From an uncultured bacterium (GTDB taxonomy: Bacteria > Bacillota > Clostridia > Lachnospirales > Lachnospiraceae), in assembly GCA_905215775.1 (NCBI GenBank), contig CAJMRM010000016.1:1-46578 (forward strand): 46,578 bases of DNA. The letters are read 5' to 3'. How positions within the stretch are numbered: position 1 is the stretch's first letter; every line of letters starts with the position of its first letter. Made by a program: the position numbers and the translations under genes. Of this stretch, positions 14,246 through 21,566 are shown piece after piece. The notes under the pieces were generated by a model, which was not told the DNA's origin, made no database searches, and saw nothing but the letters and a program-made list of their open reading frames with translations.

Positions 14246-15601
14246 TTATACCGACTCTGCGTTCACAGATACGGCTACTGTCATATAGATCTTCTCGATA
14301 CTGTCTACCGGCTGGAGGGCCGCATCCACCAGGACCGAATCCACGCTGTTCCCCGCCTGTACTGACACGTCATCCGCGACAAAATTCTGGATCCCGCCAT
14401 TGGCCTGCATCTCATTGAGATATCCCACGATCCAGCCCTTTAACAGTCCCCGGCCGGTCTCGTTATTATCCACTTTTCCGATATAATACAAGGAAAACTG
14501 CCTGTATACGTCGTTACAGAACTGGTTTAACACACGCATGACACGGTTTTTGGAATATTCCTGGCCTTTATCCACTGAAAAGCTGGTCAGCGTGTTGATA
14601 TCTGTACATACCTTCACGGTCCCAAAATTGTCAATAAAAACGATTTCCCCCTTCTGGATGGCCTCACTGATCTCCGTATCCTTTTTCTTCGGGAATGCTT
14701 CAATGGCATCCGGATACTGGGCGTATGTAAGGGACTCGTTATACCGGGCTCCCGCCTCCGCGCCGCCCAGCCACCAGGTGGCCTGCTGCGGAGACAACTC
14801 TGTCCCGTCAGACAGCTTTACTCCGTTGTTTACGGAGATCACCCACTCGCTGTTACTGGTCTCTGCCCCAGCCATCACGGCCTGGCACTTTAAGCCCGCA
14901 TTCTCCGAAACGCGCTTCACGAAGGATGCCATGGCCTGCATGGTGGCGCTGTCCGTCCCGTCATAGACCAGGATGTCGAATGTATACGGCTCCAGGACCG
15001 TCAGGAACTGTGCATAGTCCGATGGGGATACCTCCGGGTCTTTTCCTCCCTCCAGGGCCTGTCCGGCCGTCTCCGCAGGCGCTCCGGTGCCAGTGAATTT
15101 CACCCACGCATTTTCCTTCAGCTCCTCAATGGTCTTTACTGCCTGCTCGTCCACTACAGATCCATCGATCACTGTGATAACATCAAACACATCGCCCTTA
15201 TCCGGATCCGCCTGGACGATCACTGTGATATCATTTCCCCGGATTCCTTCATACCGTGCGGTTGCCGTAAGCCCCTCCACTGTAGCCGCCGCCTTTGCTC
15301 CTCCGCTGCCAGCGGGGCGATAAAGAAGGATCTTTATGGGGCCGGGTGTTGAATCACTCCCTTTCATCATCTCACGCAGAAACAGAGTTTTGGGGCTTGT
15401 CACATCATACCCCGTGAATGGTTTTAAATCCTCTCCCGGAATGATCTCCTGGATCACACTGGACGGCCCCCAGGACAGCGGCTCTGCAATCGCCACCACT
15501 CCCTTCTCCCCGATGCTCACGCCCAGATTTCCCCGGGATCTGGTGTTAATATAAACACCAGGCTGTACTTTGTTCTGGCTGGTCCATGTTCCACCTGCCA
15601 T
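14246..15601 (-). CDS. Contractile tail sheath protein (XkdK type)
   Basis: 451 residues. Its presence shows the phage has a contractile tail. N-terminal KVQPGVYINTRSRGNLGVSI with RGVVAIAEPLSWGP-like sequence, a middle von Willebrand-like part (EPYTFDILVYDGTDSATMQA) and a C-terminal part with YIGKVDNNETGRGLLKGWIV are typical of XkdK. The leader (hairpin with T-run, then AGAAAGTGAGG) is nearly the same as that of the endolysin gene. It is the first tail gene after the inserted regulatory module. Confidence 0.94.
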   Translation of the reverse strand: MAGGTWTSQNKVQPGVYINTRSRGNLGVSIGEKGVVAIAEPLSWGPSSVIQEIIPGEDLKPFTGYDVTSPKTLFLREMMKGSDSTPGPIKILLYRPAGSGGAKAAATVEGLTATARYEGIRGNDITVIVQADPDKGDVFDVITVIDGSVVDEQAVKTIEELKENAWVKFTGTGAPAETAGQALEGGKDPEVSPSDYAQFLTVLEPYTFDILVYDGTDSATMQAMASFVKRVSENAGLKCQAVMAGAETSNSEWVISVNNGVKLSDGTELSPQQATWWLGGAEAGARYNESLTYAQYPDAIEAFPKKKDTEISEAIQKGEIVFIDNFGTVKVCTDINTLTSFSVDKGQEYSKNRVMRVLNQFCNDVYRQFSLYYIGKVDNNETGRGLLKGWIVGYLNEMQANGGIQNFVADDVSVQAGNSVDSVLVDAALQPVDSIEKIYMTVAVSVNAESV

Positions 15602-15633
15602 ATGATATCCCTCACTTTCTTTGAAAAATTTGT

Positions 15634-15667
15634 ATAAAAAGAACGCCCCCCGTATGAAGGACGTTCT
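15634..15667 (-). terminator. Leftward terminator between regulatory module and sheath
   Basis: AGAACG and CGTTCT with extra G/C pairs form the stem, followed by TTTTTATACA on the minus strand. It lies 12 bp after the protease stop and 33 bp before the sheath gene. It is a near copy of the hairpin at 2187-2220. Confidence 0.72.
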
Positions 15668-15679
15668 GATTACCTGTTG

Positions 15680-15970
15680 TTATGCTGTTTTTATCAGTTC
15701 TAAAAGCATCTCTGCGGCTCTGTCCGCCTGTTCTTCGTATTCTGCATGACGTTCACTATGGATCGTGTCCCCTTTATCATAATGCAGATAGGAATGGGCC
15801 AGCTCATGAGCCAGGTTGTAGTTAATCTTATCCATCGTTAAATCCTGGGCAATTCCCAGGCGGTTTCCTTTCAGTCTTCCCTCTGATGCCTGGAAGGGAC
15901 AGAAGCGGACAATAAGCCCCTTGGAAACCGCCAGATGAAGCAGTTTTTCAAATATTTTACCACTATCCAT
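15680..15970 (-). CDS. ImmA/IrrE-type metallopeptidase, short
   Basis: 96 residues. The zinc motif HELAHSYLHYDKGD is complete (HExxH plus downstream acidic residues), so it should be active. Proteases of this family cut XRE-type phage repressors. It is shorter than the usual 140 to 170 residues and lacks a C-terminal sensory part. It ends the module 15680-17299, after the Rha antirepressor and a small gene; the repressor it might cut is the XRE protein at 17455 or the main repressor at 41906. Start set by GGAGGTGGCATAGGC before the ATG at 15970. Confidence 0.82.
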   Translation of the reverse strand: MDSGKIFEKLLHLAVSKGLIVRFCPFQASEGRLKGNRLGIAQDLTMDKINYNLAHELAHSYLHYDKGDTIHSERHAEYEEQADRAAEMLLELIKTA

Positions 15971-15972
15971 GC

Positions 15973-16185
15973 CTATGCCACCTCCCCGTTTTTCTGGAAA
16001 ATGTTCTTCTGGATCAGATCCAGAACTGCTTCCATAAAGTCTCGGCAGATTTCTGGTCTGACAGCAGATGCTTCCATAAGCTCCTGACGGAATTTCCGGA
16101 ACTCTTCCGGCTCCATTTTCCGGCATTCTTCCTGGAGTTCATTTACCATCGGGACGATCTGGGTACAGAATTCACGATACGTCAT
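15973..16185 (-). CDS. Small helical protein in the antirepressor operon
   Basis: 70 residues, not recognised. It is predicted all helical and charged (MTYREFCTQIVPMVNELQEE, then CRDFMEAVLDLIQKNIFQKN). Its ATG overlaps the antirepressor stop (TAATG) and its end is 2 bp from the protease start, so all three are probably coupled in translation. GGGAGGTGGCGTA serves as RBS. It may modulate the antirepressor or protease; this is only inferred from position. Confidence 0.65.
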   Translation of the reverse strand: MTYREFCTQIVPMVNELQEECRKMEPEEFRKFRQELMEASAVRPEICRDFMEAVLDLIQKNIFQKNGEVA

Positions 16186-17039
16186 TACGCCACCTCCCGG
16201 TAAAGAACCTTGCATTTGTTCACATTGCCATTGGCAAGCTGCAACTCGATCAGTGACGGATAGTGGTTCTCCTCCAGCCATTCCCTGACCTTCTCCAGGA
16301 CACTTCCCTTATACTGGACAGTCACTCCGTCATGGCCGTTCCGGCTGAATGCGGTCCGCACGATCTCATCCTCGAAGATATCCAGATCCTGGATGATCCC
16401 GCTCACTGCCTTGTCGTGAGGTCTTCCGGATTCGGAGAGGATTCCCAGCTCCTTTGCGATGCTGGTACAGTCCCAGAGTTTCGGAACATCAGAAATCAGT
16501 GGAACATTGACCGGATAACCGGAATCGGAATAGATCCGCACCACCTCAGCAGCTATGTATTTGGAATCCACTCCGGCATCGTGGAGGGCTTCACGGATAT
16601 TCTTTACCATCATATTGACGGAAGGGAGTTTTTCCTTCTTTGGCTTGTCCGGTTTCTGGGTGATGCCCTTCTGAATGGCTTCCTCCATATCGTGGAAACG
16701 GTTAATGTAGCGGGCGGTAAACTCTGTCCCTTTGATTCCGGTCAGCTTGTGGGCGATAAACTCACAGCCTTTCTTGGTGATATCGTAACAAGGACGAACT
16801 TCACCTTTACTGTCTTTGTAAGTGCTTTCTCGAAAAAATTCAACGGGCTCAATTTTGAGCTGGTTAAGTTCGGATACATAAGATCGAATATCTCTCAACA
16901 AGTTCTTGTGTTCTTTTCCTGTTACCATCTCTGCTACTTCCATAGACGTGACGGTTAATTCTTCCTTTACTGTATCATCCAACTGTTCTACTCTGTCCCA
17001 ATAGCGTTCTGCCATAGCACCATAATGCTTATTACTCAT
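16185..17039 (-). CDS. Rha-family antirepressor
   Basis: 284 residues. Residues 20-115 form a Rha domain (MVTGKEHKNLLRDIRSYVSE, CYDITKKGCEFIAHKLTGIK, FTARYINRFHDMEEAIQKG). A C-terminal DNA-binding-like part follows (AKELGILSESGRPHDKAVSG). Proteins of this kind interfere with phage repressors or regulate lytic genes. It is the third element of an immI-like layout: promoter at 17327-17355, a 47-residue RHH gene, an antisense RNA unit, then this gene. The RBS is AAGGAAG. A 10-bp inverted repeat in the leader (17074-17083 and 17111-17120) can form a hairpin ahead of the RBS. Confidence 0.85.
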   Translation of the reverse strand: MSNKHYGAMAERYWDRVEQLDDTVKEELTVTSMEVAEMVTGKEHKNLLRDIRSYVSELNQLKIEPVEFFRESTYKDSKGEVRPCYDITKKGCEFIAHKLTGIKGTEFTARYINRFHDMEEAIQKGITQKPDKPKKEKLPSVNMMVKNIREALHDAGVDSKYIAAEVVRIYSDSGYPVNVPLISDVPKLWDCTSIAKELGILSESGRPHDKAVSGIIQDLDIFEDEIVRTAFSRNGHDGVTVQYKGSVLEKVREWLEENHYPSLIELQLANGNVNKCKVLYREVA

Positions 17040-17067
17040 AGCAAAATCTTCCTTTCTTCAAAATCTG

Positions 17068-17096
17068 TTGATTTTCCAGAAAGAAATTGTTATACT
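17068..17096 (+). promoter_or_regulatory. Antisense promoter between RHH and antirepressor genes
   Basis: TTGATT (17068-17073), a 17-bp spacer and TATACT (17091-17096) with the extended -10 element TGT just before it. It points right, against the RHH/antirepressor operon. The inverted repeat TTCCAGAAAG / CTTTCTGGAA flanks the -10 box, which suggests an operator. Confidence 0.72.
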
Positions 17097-17102
17097 GTGT
17101 AT

Positions 17103-17178
17103 ACAAAGTCCTTTCTGGAATTTGTGACTTGAGCAATCACGTGACTCGCCAAAGTTTAGCGTGACTGCTCTTTTTTTG
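17103..17178 (+). ncRNA. sar-like antisense RNA
   Basis: Predicted 76-nt RNA from the promoter at 17068-17096 to an intrinsic terminator. The terminator has an 11-bp stem with one mismatch (GAGCAATCACG, 17131-17141, and CGTGACTGCTC, 17160-17170), then seven T. It is antisense to the gap between the RHH gene and the antirepressor and to the last codons of the RHH gene. P22 sar RNA has the same place and size between arc and ant. Unlike sar it does not cover the antirepressor RBS itself; it could act by collision, termination or RNase cleavage. Confidence 0.65.
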
Positions 17179-17299
17179 TTTCAAGTTCCTTTTTTACAAG
17201 CTCAACTACGATGTCTGTTACTGTTCGATCATGATTTAACGCATATATTCTTAACTGCTTATGTAAATCATCATCAATTTTTACGGAAAGTAACTTCAA
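17156..17299 (-). CDS. Arc-like ribbon-helix-helix repressor, TTG start
   Basis: 47 residues, easily missed because it starts with TTG (TGGAGGTGAGACGAA in front). It reads MKLLSVKIDDDLHKQLRIYA, then LNHDRTVTDIVVELVKKELE. This is a complete RHH domain: beta strand (LLSVKI), helix 1, the turn at NHDRT, helix 2. Size and fold match Arc of P22 (53 residues). It is first in the operon from the strong promoter at 17327-17355, followed by the Rha antirepressor. Expected role: bind its own promoter to limit antirepressor synthesis. Confidence 0.82.
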   Translation of the reverse strand: MKLLSVKIDDDLHKQLRIYALNHDRTVTDIVVELVKKELETKKEQSR

Positions 17300-17326
17300 T
17301 TCGTCTCACCTCCAATCTCGTTTTTT

Positions 17327-17355
17327 ATTATACTTGTCAATATTTATTTTGTCAA
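17327..17355 (-). promoter_or_regulatory. Promoter of the RHH-antirepressor-protease operon
   Basis: TTGACA (17355-17350), a 17-bp spacer and TATAAT (17332-17327) on the minus strand, a consensus promoter. TTGTCAA occurs twice on the plus strand, 15 bp apart, one in the spacer and one over the -35 box; these could be operator half sites. Confidence 0.88.
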
Positions 17356-17454
17356 CTATATAATTATTGGTTTTGTTTTTGTTTAGTTGTTTATTCTTGC
17401 GTTTAGTATAAATATATGTTATCCTTTATATATAATTAGTAAGGAGGCGCGACT

Positions 17455-17985
17455 ATGGAAAACTCATTCTCTAAGCGACTTAAAGAGTTACGTACATCCC
17501 TTTCCTTAACACAATCTGAATTTGCAAAAGAAATCGGGACTACTCAAGCAACTTTGTCTTCATATGAAAATACCAGTAAATTACCAGCCATCGATATTTT
17601 GATAACTATTGCCCATAAATATAACGTTTCTTTAGACTGGCTTTGCGGATTAACAGATAACAATGGCTCAGAACTATCTATTGTTACCTACTCTGATTTA
17701 ATTAATGTTCTGTCTGCCATAGCCACCCTTAAAAATTTAGATTCTACTGTCTCTATCGAAGAACAATCTGATTTTGATATGTGTCATCATCCGGTTGCAA
17801 ACATCAAAATCAATGATCAGATTCTTGTTGATTTTTTTTCAGAATGGACAGATGTATTGGCATTGTGTAAAAAATCGCCTAGTGGTAAAAAACTATACAA
17901 CATTTGGATTAAGGACATACTAGCTCGTTACAACTCTCCAATAAGGCTTAATCCTTCTAAAAACACTGAAGACCTCCCCTTTTAG
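17455..17985 (+). CDS. XRE-family repressor of the second regulatory module
   Basis: 176 residues. Residues 1-65 form a helix-turn-helix domain (LKELRTSLSLTQSEFAKEIG, TTQATLSSYENTSKLPAIDI). The C-terminal 110 residues are not recognised. It is transcribed away from the RHH/antirepressor operon, in the position that mnt has in P22 immI. The gene and the 180 bp in front of it are AT-rich compared with the head and tail genes, a sign of separate origin. A possible promoter is TTGCGT, 17 bp, TATCCT (about 17398-17426). RBS AAGGAGG. It ends in a strong terminator. Confidence 0.85.
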   Translation: MENSFSKRLKELRTSLSLTQSEFAKEIGTTQATLSSYENTSKLPAIDILITIAHKYNVSLDWLCGLTDNNGSELSIVTYSDLINVLSAIATLKNLDSTVSIEEQSDFDMCHHPVANIKINDQILVDFFSEWTDVLALCKKSPSGKKLYNIWIKDILARYNSPIRLNPSKNTEDLPF

Positions 17986-17987
17986 AA

Positions 17988-18020
17988 AGCCACCTACCAC
18001 CGAGTAGGTGGCTTTTTCAC
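17988..18020 (+). terminator. Terminator of the XRE gene
   Basis: AGCCACCTAC and GTAGGTGGCT form a 10-bp stem with a 6-base loop, followed by TTTTC. It begins 3 bp after the stop codon. Confidence 0.9.
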
Positions 18021-18035
18021 GCCTACCTCGCGAAA

Positions 18036-18063
18036 TCAAAAAGGCCCAGCCTTTCGCTGAACC
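18036..18063 (-). terminator. Terminator at the end of the head operon
   Basis: On the minus strand GGTTCAGC pairs with GCTGGGCC (two G-U pairs) around a GAAAG loop, followed by TTTTTG. It lies 15 bp after the last head-completion gene and separates head genes from the inserted regulatory module. Confidence 0.75.
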
Positions 18064-18077
18064 GATCTTTTGATACA

Positions 18078-18293
18078 CTATCTTAATTCAACGCGGCTAC
18101 GCCCCAATACAGCATCTAGCGCTGCCCTTGCCTCCTCCACGCTGTATTCCGGCTCTGTAAGGATCACCCTGGCGAAATCCGGCTGATATTCCTTCAGGTG
18201 GCTGCTCTTTAAAAGCTTTTCTGTTGCATATCGTCTTACCGGCTGCGTGTCCTTTTCCGCAGCCGGTTTATTTCTGCTTTTTGATACCGGCAT
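18078..18293 (-). CDS. Small basic protein after the tail terminator gene
   Basis: 71 residues, not recognised. N-terminal 20 residues are basic and probably disordered. Then comes a helical region (YATEKLLKSSHLKEYQPDFA, EYSVEEARAALDAVLG). It overlaps the gene before it by 26 bp, with RBS GGAGGAGAATC. Small genes at this place between xkdJ and xkdK homologues are common in clostridial myophages. Confidence 0.65.
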   Translation of the reverse strand: MPVSKSRNKPAAEKDTQPVRRYATEKLLKSSHLKEYQPDFARVILTEPEYSVEEARAALDAVLGRSRVELR

Positions 18294-18726
18294 GATTCTC
18301 CTCCATTTCTCTCATATAATCGCTTTCCCCAGGGACCGCTACCCGCTGCCGGATATGGAACTGGTAATGCAGCACCTGATCCTCGGTCTTCCAGTTTCTT
18401 TCAAGGGTACGGATCAGAGCCGTATCCCCGCTTCCGTCCGTATAAGGAAAACAGTCCAGCGCCCCGTCCAGATATTCCGCCACGGAAAGCATCCCCCTGT
18501 TTCCATCCTGGATATTCCTCTGCTGCACAAATACAATGTCAATGCCCAGGTCCCGCAGATACCGGCCTCCGGTCTCCCCGGAGATCTCAGACGGCATAAG
18601 AAAGAGAAAGAAACAGGGAAGCTCCGTCTCCTGTATTCCCGGTTCTATGTACACCGGATATTCCGGATACCCCTTCTTTAAAACTCCCGCCAGACTGTCC
18701 AGGACCCTCATCAGTGTAAACTTCAC
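18268..18726 (-). CDS. Tail terminator / neck protein (XkdJ-like)
   Basis: 152 residues. MKFTLMRVLDSLAGVLKKGY, YPVYIEPGIQETELPCFFLF and the DLGIDIVFVQQ strand match the XkdJ/YqbJ family, thought to cap the tail tube and join it to the head. Order (after the HK97 gp10-like gene) supports this. Confidence 0.78.
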   Translation of the reverse strand: MKFTLMRVLDSLAGVLKKGYPEYPVYIEPGIQETELPCFFLFLMPSEISGETGGRYLRDLGIDIVFVQQRNIQDGNRGMLSVAEYLDGALDCFPYTDGSGDTALIRTLERNWKTEDQVLHYQFHIRQRVAVPGESDYMREMEENHAGIKKQK

Positions 18727-19232
18727 CGGAACGCCTCCTTTACCCGTTTTTCCAGTTCCTTCCGGACCACAGAACGGTACTTCCCTACGGCCTTTTCCTT
18801 CATGTACTTTCCCTTCACGAAGGTGGTCTTTGTGCCAACTACCAGTCCTCCGGAGCCATCCGGACTTTCCTCCAGCAGATTTCCATTGACGATCAGCCCC
18901 GGAACAAAATGTTTATCCATCCGGTGGCCATCATTGACATAACTGGCATACCGCATATTGTTATTCAGCTCCGTGGTGTACGTCCTGGCCCCGGCTCCCT
19001 CCGTGATCACAGGCGTCGTCACGCTGTCCGTTGCCCAGTGTTCCGCCATCTGTCCGCTCCTGGTATTCGTCCCGGCCAGGTTCCCGTCATTTGGGGGTGT
19101 ATTTTGACCCGCCACCCGCACGGCTTCAATGGTCGCTCCTTCTGCCACCGCCTCCAGGATCCCGGGAACATCCTGGCCAGCCTTATAAAGTTCCCCGATC
19201 CGCTTCCGGATCTGCGATCCAAAGCTGGACAT
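18723..19232 (-). CDS. Neck protein, HK97 gp10 / XkdI type
   Basis: 169 residues. The pattern of an N-terminal helix pair, then NMRYASYVNDGHRMDKHFVP and a basic C-terminal helix (YRSVVRKELEKRVKEAFR), is typical of this tail-completion family. It overlaps the next gene by 4 bp. Confidence 0.82.
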   Translation of the reverse strand: MSSFGSQIRKRIGELYKAGQDVPGILEAVAEGATIEAVRVAGQNTPPNDGNLAGTNTRSGQMAEHWATDSVTTPVITEGAGARTYTTELNNNMRYASYVNDGHRMDKHFVPGLIVNGNLLEESPDGSGGLVVGTKTTFVKGKYMKEKAVGKYRSVVRKELEKRVKEAFR

Positions 19233-19236
19233 TCCC

Positions 19237-19641
19237 TCACCTCCCGATGATGTTGTCTCTCAACAGCCCCACTTCCTGGTGCGCCAGGCCGGTGGAAACG
19301 CTTCCCACCGGGTCATAGTACCGCGCCGGAGGACCGGCGGTATACCTCACTCCCTGGTTCGCATGTCCCAGGTTCCCGCCGCGGATCACATACAGCTCAT
19401 CCCCGGCCCGGATATCCGCAGCCAGATCACAGGCCAGCTTTTCCACGGCCCTCTCCCGGGCTGCGTTCTCACCAATCGCCGGCCCCTCCTTCTTTGTCTC
19501 ATACACCCGGCACGGCACTGGATTCTGGTTTATCTTTTTCCGTTCCATGCCATCCAGATTTCCATCACGGACCGGGACCATCCGCCAGATATCCACCGTG
19601 TCTGTGTACCAGTTTCCGAAAACGGGATTATCAAATAACAT
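19237..19641 (-). CDS. Head closure protein (XkdH-like)
   Basis: 134 residues. Beta-rich protein with a Pro/Tyr-rich N-terminus (NWYTDTVDIWRMVPVRDGNL) and VKAGDELYVIRGG-like strand (IRAGDELYVIRGGNLG). These features and the position between DUF4054 and gp10-like genes indicate the head-closure connector. Overlaps the upstream gene by 11 bp. Confidence 0.68.
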   Translation of the reverse strand: MLFDNPVFGNWYTDTVDIWRMVPVRDGNLDGMERKKINQNPVPCRVYETKKEGPAIGENAARERAVEKLACDLAADIRAGDELYVIRGGNLGHANQGVRYTAGPPARYYDPVGSVSTGLAHQEVGLLRDNIIGR

Positions 19642-20164
19642 ACATTCCCCCCATTCCGACCATACGCGCCATCGTCACCAGCTGGGAACCGTACTGGGTG
19701 GCATTCCAGCTGCCCCATTTCTCGGTTCCAGCTGTTACTGCGCTGTTATCGTAGCTGATGGACGTATCTCCCATGGAGGCCGCCTTCACGGTGCCAGTAT
19801 TCTGTGCATTTACGGCCACCTGGGCGGCACTTCCGGATCCAGGAGTATACGTCTTCAGATACAGGGCCGCAAAATGGGCCACATACAGTCCGGCAGCATA
19901 CCTCCAGAGGGAGCTCCACCGGCCAGGAAGCACGCTGTCATTGGCCTGGCTGATAAACAGCTCCAGCATTTTTTCCGGGACCGCATCTTTCATAGTTTCC
20001 CCGCTTCCCTCTGTATCCGACGGCACCCGGACAGTGAACTGTGGAAAATCCTCCCGGAACATATCCGCCGTATAGGAGCCGCGCTCCCCTGGCTGCGGCA
20101 CATTGGCCGCGGCTGCTTTTGCGGCCTGGAACAAGGCTCCCATCCTGTTGTCTCTGGTGGTCAT
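19631..20164 (-). CDS. Head-tail adaptor, DUF4054
   Basis: 177 residues. FREDFPQFTVRVPSDTEGSG resembles the DUF4054 start, followed by the helical bundle (MLELFISQANDSVLPGRWSS, YAAGLYVAHFAALYLKTYT) expected for connector proteins, then QYGSQLVTMARMVGMGGMYV at the end. The ATG at 20164 is chosen because of GGAGGGCAGCAC in front. Confidence 0.8.
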   Translation of the reverse strand: MTTRDNRMGALFQAAKAAAANVPQPGERGSYTADMFREDFPQFTVRVPSDTEGSGETMKDAVPEKMLELFISQANDSVLPGRWSSLWRYAAGLYVAHFAALYLKTYTPGSGSAAQVAVNAQNTGTVKAASMGDTSISYDNSAVTAGTEKWGSWNATQYGSQLVTMARMVGMGGMYVI

Positions 20165-20177
20165 GTGCTGCCCTCCT

Positions 20178-20501
20178 TTATTTTCTTCCGCGTCTGGTGT
20201 TTCCAGCCTTCGGAGTATCATCCGTTTCCGGCTGTTCCTCTAAAGGTCCGCCTGCTTCCTCCCCCGCATCCGGCCGGATGTCGTTCTCTTTCAGCAGTTC
20301 CTCCGCTTTCTGGTCCGCTTCTAAAAGCTCCCGGTCCCGGGTCCCGGAGGGGACCGCAATGGACCCGCTCCGGACTGCCCTCTGTACCAGTCTGCTTTCT
20401 GCCACCTCTTCCGGGATCTCCCCGATAAAATCCTTCGGGATCCGGTAAAAGGATCCGTCAGAAAGTCTTACTGCATAACTCCGTTTTGATACGATAAACA
20501 T
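20178..20501 (-). CDS. Small acidic head-region protein
   Basis: 107 residues, not recognised with confidence; similar in plan to YqbF-like proteins. An N-terminal beta part (VSKRSYAVRLSDGSFYRIPK) is followed by a long acidic, probably disordered tail ending in GNTRRGRK. It lies between capsid and connector genes. Confidence 0.6.
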   Translation of the reverse strand: MFIVSKRSYAVRLSDGSFYRIPKDFIGEIPEEVAESRLVQRAVRSGSIAVPSGTRDRELLEADQKAEELLKENDIRPDAGEEAGGPLEEQPETDDTPKAGNTRRGRK

Positions 20502-20512
20502 CCAGGCACCTC

Positions 20513-21553
20513 CTAAATCCCGTCTACATAGACCATGGTCTGATCATAGAACACTTCTACCTCTGACAGGTTTCCGGCATACGCGGTATCATAACAGAAT
20601 TCTGCCGTATTGGGCCCTGTCATGGCTCTGGTAAGGGGCACCAGCTCGTCCATGGCCAGATACTTTTCGCGGTTACAATAGACAACCATACGGTCCTCGC
20701 TTCCGTCCCCGGCTCCCTTGCACCAGGAAGTGGCCCCGATAAACAGGTCGGCTCCGTTCTGCTTTGCCACATTATTTTCCAGAAGGAATGTCAGGATGGT
20801 CTTTTCCGCCAGATCTGTCACCTTCGTGGTAGCCAGGTAGTTGAACTGCTCATAGGGCATGATAATGTGGTTGGGTACCGCATCCCGGTCGTACTCACAC
20901 TGGGACCAGGCATAAAGGATCGCGTCGTTGATATCCTTCAGGATCATATCCGGCGTTTTGTCTTTAAACTTCGTACTTGACAGATCCGCGCCGTTGGATG
21001 CCGCATCCAGGACCACCACATCCGGGTTATTTAAGAGCCCCGTGGTTCCGTAGCGCTTAAAGCCGACGTATGTGTTCTCTTCCAGGTGTTTGTCATAAGC
21101 CATACGGAGCCCGTCCCGCAGAAGGCTGTCCAGGTTCCTTCCGGTCATGTTCCCGCGCTGCATGTCCACCCACATCACACGGGTCCCGGCGGCGATCATA
21201 TGGGCCTTATATGTGCCCTTGGAAAAGTCTGCCTGCACCATAGGGATCCCGTTGGAGCCTCCGGCATGGACGATACCGTCCCCGGAACCTCCGGCGATCC
21301 CATATCCTACCTGCATGGCGGATACCGTCTCTGCCCATCCGCCTCCAACGCGGACCGGGATATCACGGGCATATGTAAAGCTGGTCAGAGGCGTCCGTAC
21401 CATCATGTCGCGCTTTTCCAGCTCAGATGTCAGGAATGCCTGTCCGGATGCGATTCCATCCGCATCCAGGCTGAATACAACCGCGTTTCCGCCTCTTGCC
21501 GCACCGGATGCGGCTCTCCCCAGATCAAAAGTACCTACGTTCTTAAATGCCAT
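20513..21553 (-). CDS. Major capsid protein (DUF2184)
   Basis: 346 residues. GNMTGRNLDSLLRDGLRMAY, HIIMPYEQFNYLATTKVTDL and the end NLSEVEVFYDQTMVYVDG are the DUF2184 pattern found with DUF1073 portals and DUF2213 proteins, as here. HK97-fold shell protein. The start at 21553 has GGAGGAATCAGAG in front. The N-terminal 60 residues may be an assembly arm. Confidence 0.87.
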   Translation of the reverse strand: MAFKNVGTFDLGRAASGAARGGNAVVFSLDADGIASGQAFLTSELEKRDMMVRTPLTSFTYARDIPVRVGGGWAETVSAMQVGYGIAGGSGDGIVHAGGSNGIPMVQADFSKGTYKAHMIAAGTRVMWVDMQRGNMTGRNLDSLLRDGLRMAYDKHLEENTYVGFKRYGTTGLLNNPDVVVLDAASNGADLSSTKFKDKTPDMILKDINDAILYAWSQCEYDRDAVPNHIIMPYEQFNYLATTKVTDLAEKTILTFLLENNVAKQNGADLFIGATSWCKGAGDGSEDRMVVYCNREKYLAMDELVPLTRAMTGPNTAEFCYDTAYAGNLSEVEVFYDQTMVYVDGI

Positions 21554-21566
21554 CTCTGATTCCTCC

